Of a stretch of DNA of 64,000 nucleotides, positions 15,868 to 21,659 are shown one piece after another. A program made the position numbers and the translations under genes. Source of the DNA: Bacillota bacterium (GTDB lineage Bacteria; Bacillota; Clostridia; Acetivibrionales; DTU013); contig JAEYOP010000040.1 in the NCBI GenBank assembly GCA_023411575.1, positions 496,001-560,000 of the forward strand, given 5' to 3'. The notes under the pieces are model-generated. The model saw only the letters and a list, made by a program, of their open reading frames with translations. It was not told where the DNA came from and made no database searches. Within the stretch, counting starts at the first letter, position 1. The number at the start of each line of letters is the position of its first letter.

Positions 15868-16643
15868 ATGATATTCAGGGCGGTCAGCTTTTCAACTTCA
15901 TCGCCCACCTTCTGCTGGATTTCTTTTATCAGCGGCCGGATCTGGCAGCCGTACACCAGCACAAGGTCCATTTCCATGTAGGTGCCCTCGGGACGGTTTT
16001 CCGCCCGGAAGCGGGAAATTTTGCTGACGCCCTTTATATTGATCACCACATATTCTACGATCTGATAGATCGTATAGTCGGAAATCGTATAGTTCCCGAG
16101 GTAGCTGAAAGTCGGCCTGACAACGGACTTCTCGTCGTCGAGCTGGAAATTGCCCTTTCCCTTTCTCCGGAAAATCCGGAGAGGATCCAGGAAATACCCG
16201 GAGAAATCCTTCTTGATCTCAAAAGTGGGAACCGGTATGACATGCTTCCCCTGCTGTCTCCGGGTGGCGATAGCCTGCTTTATTTCAAATTCGTCCGCCA
16301 CGTCCGTGATATAGACCTTCTCGCTTATATCCGGCAGCTCAAGCCTTTTTGCGATCCGCTCCACCATCTCGTCGGAGGTGCCCAGGATCAGGATCGCTTC
16401 CGGCTTGTGCAGGCGGATGGCGTTCATCACTTCCCTGGCATGCTCTTCGTTGCTGAACAGGGCGGTTTTGATCGAACCGATCCTTGTTTTTTCCCGCTTG
16501 GCGGAAACCCCCGCCACCACCTGGTTGACCTTGATCAGCAAACCGTCGTCTATAATAAATTCGATTCCTCTTTCTCTGGCGACCCAGGAAGCCCTGTGGC
16601 TTTTACCGGTGCCGCTGGGCCCCACAAAACCGACTGCTCTCAA
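15816..16643 (-). CDS. P-loop NTPase fused to an Asp23/Gls24-like domain
   Basis: About 275 residues. Walker A GPSGTGKS is at residues 8-15, followed by a nucleoside-kinase-like region with EAILILGTSDEMVERIAKRL. The C-terminal hundred residues (about 175-270) look like an Asp23/Gls24 (DUF322) domain: SDYTIYQIVEYVVINIKGV and later LTALNIIQINVTVKSLV. The start is put at TTG 16643 because GGAGG lies seven bases upstream and it places the P-loop at the N-terminus; an upstream TTG at 16679 lacks an RBS. The combination recurs in Clostridia in my recollection, but no reaction is known to me. Asp23 proteins are linked to envelope stress and membrane anchoring. Confidence 0.75.
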   Translation of the reverse strand: MRAVGFVGPSGTGKSHRASWVARERGIEFIIDDGLLIKVNQVVAGVSAKREKTRIGSIKTALFSNEEHAREVMNAIRLHKPEAILILGTSDEMVERIAKRLELPDISEKVYITDVADEFEIKQAIATRRQQGKHVIPVPTFEIKKDFSGYFLDPLRIFRRKGKGNFQLDDEKSVVRPTFSYLGNYTISDYTIYQIVEYVVINIKGVSKISRFRAENRPEGTYMEMDLVLVYGCQIRPLIKEIQQKVGDEVEKLTALNIIQINVTVKSLVIEKTEK

Positions 16644-16686
16644 ATCCCTACCTCCGGAAGCTCTCGTCATTGGATTCAATCATTAT

Positions 16687-16733
16687 CGTTCAATATATTC
16701 TGCAAGCCGCGTCGCAGCATAATATATTGAACG
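16687..16733. repeat. Perfect 13-bp inverted repeat upstream of the P-loop/Asp23 gene
   Basis: CGTTCAATATATT (16687-16699) and its exact complement (16721-16733) enclose 21 bases that themselves contain CTGC/GCAG, extending the stem. It lies 44-90 bases upstream of the TTG start. No U run follows on either side, so an operator or 5' RNA hairpin is more likely than a terminator. Confidence 0.6.
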
Positions 16734-16803
16734 CTCCTTGCAGCAACGCTGGATTCAACTTTACCGTTCATTATACCACAAAATCCTGGCATAAAGAACA
16801 AAA

Positions 16804-16912
16804 TCCCGGGGGTGTCGAACCCCCGGAATTTGAACCGGTCCGCGTCCGGTTTCGCCGGCGCCGCAATCTCCCGCAGAAAGGGAAAAAGAGAGTCGCTGAC
16901 TCTCTTTTCTTT
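16804..16912 (+). other. GC-rich structured element ending in a terminator hairpin, function unknown
   Basis: Plus strand: a hairpin CCGGGGG/CCCCCGG (16806-16826), a GC-rich stretch with CCGG and GCCGGCG repeats, then AAAGAGAGTC-GCT-GACTCTCTTTT (16884-16908), which has the form of a rho-independent terminator. Read on the minus strand the first hairpin resembles a tRNA T-arm (GGGGG-TTCGACA-CCCCC), but no acceptor, D or anticodon arm can be fitted. No open reading frame with an RBS is present. The rest of the gap to 17179 is AT-rich and shows nothing I can name. Confidence 0.35.
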
Positions 16913-17179
16913 CCCCGGATTCTCTTCATTTGTATACTCGGTAATTTTGTCGCTTGTACTTCCTGTGTTTTATCTTTTGTAAAAAATATTAAACTTTAAA
17001 AGTTATTCTCTTTCAATCTATATTCTGTATAAAAACCCGGCCATTTATACAGCATATTGTGTTACACGATATATTTTATCATCTATGCTTCACTTGTCAA
17101 TATCTATAGTAAAATTTTTTGCTGAATTTTACAAATGCTTGAAGCCGGATATGGGGGGATTTTGTAGAAAAGGAAAGAA

Positions 17180-17206
17180 ATAAGGCTGACCGGTTGGCCA
17201 GCCTTA
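17180..17206 (-). terminator. Terminator overlapping the ytxC stop codon
   Basis: Minus strand AATAAGGCTG-GCC-AACC-GGT-CAGCCTTATTTCTTT: a strong stem followed by T-rich sequence. The TAA stop of the ytxC-type gene is inside the 5' arm. Confidence 0.7.
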
Positions 17207-18127
17207 TTTTTTCGTTTCGCTTTTGGCCATGTTGACCATGCATGTGTCGCAGCCCGGGCACAGGACGACCCTGCCCGAGAATACATTTTTGATGGTTTCC
17301 ATCAGTTCCTTGTTCCGGAACTGGTCGTTGCCATGGATGACGATCTTCCGCGGCGCGAACGTAATCAGGGAACTGACGAGAAGATCGTCGTAGTTGATTT
17401 CCCCTTCGGCGATCTCGTTGACATATTCCTGGATGCACTCATTGGTTATTTCCTTCCGTGACTCATCCAGCAGCGTATATTTGTTGTTGTAACCGACTAT
17501 GACGTGAACGGTGTCCAGCTTGGGCTCCTGTATATCCACGAAGTATCTCAGCAGCCGGATAAACTCCCGGTATTCCCGGTCCATCAGGAAGTCATCCACC
17601 GCCTTGTCTACTATATCTTCAAGGTCCTTCATATACTCCTTCAGCCGAAAATTCACAAAGCCGTCCAGGATAATGCTGTTCGAATTGTCGAAATAGTCCA
17701 TCAGCCGCCGGATAATAACGTTCCTTCTCCGGATCTGGAAAAGGCTGTTGAAAAAATTCTTGTCCTCATTTCGAATTATATTAAGAGCCTTGCCCAATAT
17801 TTCCTTCTTCTCCGCCGAGTTGAAATAACAGTAGTTGCCGTTGATGATTCTGGTCAGGAGCCTTTCCTCATACTGTCTTATAATATAATCGGCCAATGCA
17901 TTCGAGATATACGTTTTCAATACCCTGTACGACTCGATTGATTTTTCCCTGTAAAGCCTGCCGTCGTTCACCGTACATATAATGGAAGTCGATCCTTCGG
18001 AATTGATTTCGTTGATAGAGTAATTGATCTTTTTGTTTTCCAATTGCTGGAGTTCGTTCGTTATGTGCTGCATTACCGCATCCGCGCTGCCGTTAACCCC
18101 AATGCAAAGAAACTGCATCAACTTCAC
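17204..18127 (-). CDS. ytxC: YtxC-family sporulation-associated protein
   Basis: 307 residues, matching the YtxC-like family of spore-formers in overall length and composition. Recognisable segments are the GFVNFRLKEYMKDLEDIVDKAVDDFL helix region (cited in part; about residues 155-180) and the C-terminal PRKIVIHG...CPGCDTC with a Cys-x-x-Cys-x-x-Cys cluster. No membrane segment. The biochemical role is not established; the family is tied to sporulation by distribution. The start is GTG at 18127 or ATG at 18118, undecided. Monocistronic with its own terminator. Confidence 0.85.
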   Translation of the reverse strand: MKLMQFLCIGVNGSADAVMQHITNELQQLENKKINYSINEINSEGSTSIICTVNDGRLYREKSIESYRVLKTYISNALADYIIRQYEERLLTRIINGNYCYFNSAEKKEILGKALNIIRNEDKNFFNSLFQIRRRNVIIRRLMDYFDNSNSIILDGFVNFRLKEYMKDLEDIVDKAVDDFLMDREYREFIRLLRYFVDIQEPKLDTVHVIVGYNNKYTLLDESRKEITNECIQEYVNEIAEGEINYDDLLVSSLITFAPRKIVIHGNDQFRNKELMETIKNVFSGRVVLCPGCDTCMVNMAKSETKK

Positions 18128-18311
18128 ATCCCTTCAAGTGTTAGTATATGTCTAAGCAAAATGTTGTATGCAGTATGGGACACATGCAAATATTCCCTAC
18201 ATATTTTACAAATTTACCTCTTTTTTACTAACACGATGCAGCCGCCACCTGCGATTCTATGTCTTCGGCATTTCTTCTATAGTATATGTAGTTTGGGAAA
18301 GTAAGTTACCG

Positions 18312-19067
18312 TTATTGTTCCGTTAGCGGCAGAACGGAGCCGACATCGGCGACGGCTCCGCCGGCGAGCTCCAGGATCGATATGGCTTTGGACGCAAGAA
18401 AAAAGGGGAATTGTTCCCGGCAATCGAGGCCGCACAGGCTTCCATTCAAAGCGCAGAGCGATTTTCCAAGCATTCCGGCCGCCCCGCCGATGAAGCCGTA
18501 CCGGAGGCCGGGCAGAAGGATCGATCTTTCACGGTCCATGAGCAGGACCTCCAGACCCTTTTTTTCTGCCGCCTTTGCAATGCCGGCGTCCATGGTGACG
18601 ATGGATTCGCGGTCCACCGGAAGAATGGAGCATTTGGCATAGCCCTGCTCGACATGGACCGGCTCAACGCCAAGCTGGTCCAGCATTTTCTTCAAAACCG
18701 GGTCCGTATGCTTCAGGTTATGAAAATACCATTTGCCGACCCTGGCCACATTATACGCAATGTCGGCGGGATAAGACGGGGCCAGGACGCTTTCTCCCCG
18801 TATCAGCTCGAAACTGCGGACAGCGAGAGCCTCCAGCAGCAGAGGATCGGTCCCGGGCGCATAAATCAGCCTGTGCCCTTCCAGATGGTGCAGCACCATG
18901 TCCGGATGGCTGGACACGGCAGGATAGAGGTCTTTATGGGGACGCAGCCGGAGCACGTCCACTCCCGACGAACGCAGCCTCCGTTCCGCTTCCTCACAAA
19001 GCCTGCAGTCCACGACCACAAGACCCGCCAATTTTTCCGGCAAATTCGGCATCCTTACGAAAGACAT
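18312..19067 (-). CDS. DUF6873-type guanidino-modifying-enzyme-fold protein
   Basis: 251 residues, ATG at 19067 with GGAGG eight bases upstream. The sequence resembles the DUF6873 family, which belongs to the pentein (GME) fold of amidinotransferases and deiminases. Visible marks are the repeated beta-beta-alpha units, HVEQGYAKCSILPVD (about 138-152), DAGIAKAAEKKGLEVLL and the Gly-rich FIGGAAGM (about 193-200). I see no complete Cys-His-Glu triad of arginine deiminases, so activity is uncertain. It follows ytxC in reverse order and is often seen in spore-forming Clostridia. Confidence 0.75.
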   Translation of the reverse strand: MSFVRMPNLPEKLAGLVVVDCRLCEEAERRLRSSGVDVLRLRPHKDLYPAVSSHPDMVLHHLEGHRLIYAPGTDPLLLEALAVRSFELIRGESVLAPSYPADIAYNVARVGKWYFHNLKHTDPVLKKMLDQLGVEPVHVEQGYAKCSILPVDRESIVTMDAGIAKAAEKKGLEVLLMDRERSILLPGLRYGFIGGAAGMLGKSLCALNGSLCGLDCREQFPFFLASKAISILELAGGAVADVGSVLPLTEQ

Positions 19068-19201
19068 GGCTATCCTCCCACATCACCACTTTATACTCCA
19101 TGCCTCCGCCTGTCAACGCAAAGAAAAACGATTCAAGGCATACACCATTGCCGCAAGTTCTACATAATATACAGGGAACTCACCAAAAATCAATACTAAC
19201 T

Positions 19202-19332
19202 GGCGTCTGCCGCGGTTGACGCCGGTTATTCAGATAAAATTGAGGGGGCGACCGGCTCCCTCAATTTTGGAGCGGGACACCTCCCTGCTCCAGCGGAAAG
19301 AGGCCGGAGGGGACTTGTCTCCGGCCTTTTTC
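19202..19332 (+). ncRNA. Candidate structured RNA of four hairpins ending in a terminator
   Basis: Within a gene-free gap (19068-19402) four hairpins follow each other on the plus strand: GGCGTC/GACGCC (19202-19223), an 11-bp stem AAAATTGAGGG/CCCTCAATTTT (19236-19268), GGAGCGGG/CCCTGCTCC (19269-19291) and AGGCCGGAG/CTCCGGCCT plus TTTTT (19301-19332). The last is a standard terminator, yet no plus-strand gene ends upstream for more than 3 kb, so a short noncoding transcript is the simplest reading. No promoter is convincing. Confidence 0.4.
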
Positions 19333-19402
19333 CGCGTCTTCGGTTTTTACAAGTATTTTTTAAAGCCGTTTTGACATAATACTATTTAAGGAGAGATGCC
19401 TT

Positions 19403-19576
19403 ATGACAACTATTACCTGTTCCTCCAACTGCATACACCAAAAAGACGGCGTATGCACTCTTGAAAGCGCATTTTCCAATTCATTGTCCAATGAGACCGA
19501 CTGTGCATTTTTTAAAGAAGTTCCAGCCAAAAAAGAGCATGGTTTTAATTGCAAATCGCAAAATGCATTATTATAG
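19403..19576 (+). CDS. Small cysteine-rich protein, 57 residues
   Basis: ATG at 19403 with AAGGAGAG ten bases upstream; stop at 19574-19576. The protein has five cysteines: Cys6, Cys10, Cys18, Cys34 and Cys50, in the pattern CSSNCIHQKDGVC...DCAFF. Short clostridial proteins with this CxxxC-x7-C...DC layout are common and are sometimes carried in databases under a misleading acyl-carrier dehydratase name. A metal-binding or redox role is possible but unproved. It precedes a DUF378 gene and a spore protein gene. Confidence 0.7.
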   Translation: MTTITCSSNCIHQKDGVCTLESAFSNSLSNETDCAFFKEVPAKKEHGFNCKSQNALL

Positions 19577-19624
19577 GACCGCCGGCAATAATATAGGTAT
19601 TAAACATGAAAAGGAGTTGTTGCA

Positions 19625-19858
19625 ATGAATAGGACACCATTAGATAGAATAGCGCTGGTACTCGTGATTATTGGGGCCCTGAACTGGCTGCTGGTCGGAA
19701 TCGCCGGTTATGATCTGGTAACCTCCATATTCGGCGGCAATTTATTCAACGGCACCATGTCGGTTTTCAGCAGGGTGATTTTCGCGCTGGTCGGCGTATC
19801 CGGCCTGTATGCGATTTCCCTGTTGTTCCGGGAAAACCCGGCCAATGCTAAAGAGTAG
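19625..19858 (+). CDS. DUF378 small membrane protein
   Basis: 77 residues with two membrane helices (about 8-27 and 46-66) and the family sequence IIGALNWLLVGI...GYDLV. Related to YuzA-type proteins of Firmicutes. Function unknown. AAGGAG lies upstream of the ATG. It stands between the cysteine-rich protein and the spore protein gene, on the same strand. Confidence 0.88.
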   Translation: MNRTPLDRIALVLVIIGALNWLLVGIAGYDLVTSIFGGNLFNGTMSVFSRVIFALVGVSGLYAISLLFRENPANAKE

Positions 19859-19960
19859 TCCGGATAGCACTAATTACCGTAATAATCAGGCTCAGTTCTG
19901 CAAATTATAAGAATACGCTGTAGAATTTCTATAGCGAAAACAAAGCGAGGAGGGAACTAT

Positions 19961-20152
19961 ATGGCAAACAGCAGGAGCAAGACTTCGTTCGACAAGATGA
20001 AGTATGAAATAGCCAGCCAGGTCGGAGTAAACCTGAAGCAGGGCTATAACGGCGACATCGCAGCGAGGGATGCCGGTAAGATCGGTGGGAACATTGTCAA
20101 GAAGGTTTTCGAATCCTACACCGGGAACCAGTACCAGCTTGAGAAGAAGTAA
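19961..20152 (+). CDS. Small acid-soluble spore protein, alpha/beta type
   Basis: 63 residues. Coats and protects DNA in the dormant spore and is degraded at germination by the GPR protease. The family core is present: FDKMKYEIASQVGV, including the GPR cleavage region, and the DNA-binding C-terminal stretch GYNGDIAARDAGKIGGNIVK. AGGAGG lies upstream of the ATG and a strong terminator follows. Expression is expected late in the forespore (sigma G), but I could not place a clear sigma-G promoter. Direct evidence that the organism forms spores. Confidence 0.95.
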   Translation: MANSRSKTSFDKMKYEIASQVGVNLKQGYNGDIAARDAGKIGGNIVKKVFESYTGNQYQLEKK

Positions 20153-20186
20153 CAGGAAGAACAGGAGTATTTGAATGCTTTCAGGA

Positions 20187-20220
20187 AAAGGGCTGCCGGT
20201 TTCCGGCAGCCCTTTTTATA
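20187..20220 (+). terminator. Terminator after the spore protein gene
   Basis: AAAGGGCTGCCGG-TTT-CCGGCAGCCCTTTTTATA: a 13-bp stem and a T run, 35 bases after the stop codon. Confidence 0.9.
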
Positions 20221-20281
20221 TGGGAATTTGCCTGTCATAAAAAAAGGTCATGCCTAATAACAATATCTGGAGGTGACCTTT

Positions 20282-20575
20282 ATGATTTTTACCGTTCGGT
20301 GGCTTATCTTTTTGATCCTTTCAGCCGTTGTCCTCTTCCTGCTGTTCCTGCCGGACCTCATGCCGAGATGCTCGTACTGCGGAAGGTATAAGCTCAGGCC
20401 GCTTTTCCGCATCCACAGAGCCGTCAGCATCAATCCGGGCTATGGCGGCAGCCGGTCGGTCTGCACAAAATGCTGCCGGGAATACGATATTGAAAGCCTG
20501 CAGGACCTGGACCGCCTGATTGCCATTAAAAGACGGCTGAAGCTGGATTCGCTGACCAAGGAACAAGCGCCCTAG
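20282..20575 (+). CDS. Small membrane-anchored zinc-ribbon protein
   Basis: 97 residues from an ATG at 20282, eight bases after GGAGG; an in-frame GTG at 20273 overlaps that RBS and is unlikely. One N-terminal membrane helix (about 5-25) is followed by a CSYCG...CTKCC pair of Cys-x-x-Cys knuckles (about residues 31-34 and 61-64), forming a probable zinc ribbon, and a basic helical tail. I do not recognise the family. It stands alone between a terminator and a convergent receiver gene. Confidence 0.7.
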   Translation: MIFTVRWLIFLILSAVVLFLLFLPDLMPRCSYCGRYKLRPLFRIHRAVSINPGYGGSRSVCTKCCREYDIESLQDLDRLIAIKRRLKLDSLTKEQAP

Positions 20576-20598
20576 CTCCGGGGAATCCGCCCCGACTC

Positions 20599-20994
20599 TC
20601 AGGAAAGCAGCCCCAATTCCTTCAGCACCTCCGTCAGCTTCGCCGTATCGATGGGTTTGGTGGCATAGGCCTCGCAGCCGATCTCAAAAGCGTTCTGCAC
20701 CAGCTGCGTCTCGGCCAGCGCCGTAGTCATGATGACCCTGGAGCGCTTTGCGGGAAGGAGCCCCTTCTGGGTCTCCATGTCCCGGATCGCCTTCAGTACC
20801 TTTACTCCGTCCACTTTCGGCATCATGATGTCAAGGCAGATCAGGTCGTAGGGCTCCCGCTCCTTGATGGAAATCAGGAAGGCATCCAGGGCCTCGAGGC
20901 CGTCTACGACCATATCGCATTTGCCGTATTGAGACAGAAACCGGTGCAGGAATTTCCTGCTCGCCGAGTCATCCTCCGCTATCAGTATCCTCAT
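20599..20994 (-). CDS. Single-domain response regulator (CheY-like receiver)
   Basis: 131 residues consisting only of a receiver domain: acidic pair Asp8-Asp9, phospho-acceptor Asp55 in LICLDIMMPK, Thr/Ala switch at MTTALAE and Lys in TKPID. No output domain, so it must act through protein contacts or a phosphorelay. It lies sixteen bases after the tetR-type gene and downstream of a hybrid kinase on the same strand. It is a reasonable partner for that kinase. GGAGG precedes the ATG. Confidence 0.9.
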   Translation of the reverse strand: MRILIAEDDSASRKFLHRFLSQYGKCDMVVDGLEALDAFLISIKEREPYDLICLDIMMPKVDGVKVLKAIRDMETQKGLLPAKRSRVIMTTALAETQLVQNAFEIGCEAYATKPIDTAKLTEVLKELGLLS

Positions 20995-21009
20995 CCTCTT
21001 TCCTCCGTC

Positions 21010-21594
21010 CTAACCCAGAATATCCTGCAGCGTACCCAGGGCAGCCATGGTTCTTTCCCGCAGGGAGAACGACTGCCGGTTGAGCCTCCAGCGGAGGAGG
21101 ATTTCGCGGCACATCCCCGATATGGTTTCCGCAATATGTCCGCTGTCGATATGGGCCCTGATTTCACCGCTCTTTTGCGCTGCATCAATCAATTCCCGGA
21201 TCGTGTCGATCCGGCTGTTGTAGATTTCCCTCACCTTTTCTTCCAGCCCGGGCTCGTGCCGCAAGGTGTCGAACATTTGCGCCACCGCTGTGATGGCAGG
21301 ATAGTTCTCATAATACTCGGTATACGAGGAGATCAAAAAGCGGATTGCCGCCCTGGGCTCCAGCTTCTTCAATTTGATGGATTTGGCAATGTCGGCGTCG
21401 TATTGGGAGAAAAAATCAAGAACCGCCGCCAGCAGTTCGTTTTTATTTTTAAAATGACGGAATATGGTGGCTTCGGAAACGCCCTCTTTTTTGGCGATCT
21501 CACGCGTGGAGAGCCCCTGGATGCCCGTTTCGTCCAGCAAATCGATGGTGGTTATGATCAGTCGCTCTCTTCGGTGCAGCAAGTTGATTCCCAT
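21010..21594 (-). CDS. TetR-family transcriptional regulator
   Basis: 194 residues from ATG 21594 (GGAGG upstream). N-terminal helix-turn-helix STREIAKKEGVSEATIFRHFKNKNELL (cited in part; about 29-55), typical of TetR proteins, then an all-helical ligand domain. A near-consensus promoter and a palindrome lie immediately upstream, which points to autorepression. The same palindrome stands downstream of the kinase promoter at 24450, so the kinase gene is a likely second target. Ligand unknown. Confidence 0.92.
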   Translation of the reverse strand: MGINLLHRRERLIITTIDLLDETGIQGLSTREIAKKEGVSEATIFRHFKNKNELLAAVLDFFSQYDADIAKSIKLKKLEPRAAIRFLISSYTEYYENYPAITAVAQMFDTLRHEPGLEEKVREIYNSRIDTIRELIDAAQKSGEIRAHIDSGHIAETISGMCREILLRWRLNRQSFSLRERTMAALGTLQDILG

Positions 21595-21609
21595 TGCTCT
21601 CCTCCAATA

Positions 21610-21627
21610 TAAGTAAACGCTCACTTA
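21610..21627 (-). promoter_or_regulatory. TetR-type operator at the tetR gene
   Basis: Plus strand TAAGTAAACGCTCACTTA: arms TAAGT and ACTTA with an eight-base centre, located between the -10 box (21631-21636) and the RBS. A repressor bound here would block transcription start. A closely similar site is at 24429. Confidence 0.65.
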
Positions 21628-21630
21628 CGA

Positions 21631-21659
21631 AGTATAGTAGGAAAACGGCGCAGTGTCAA
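21631..21659 (-). promoter_or_regulatory. Promoter of the tetR-type gene
   Basis: Minus strand TTGACA, 17-base spacer, TATACT. Close to the sigma-A consensus. The -35 box overlaps the last codons of the kinase gene. Confidence 0.8.

Noticed and set aside
16801..16880. tRNA gene (including selenocysteine tRNA) on the minus strand
   Set aside because: A T-arm-like hairpin is present, but no matching acceptor stem, D arm or proper seven-base anticodon loop can be drawn, and there is no CCA end.
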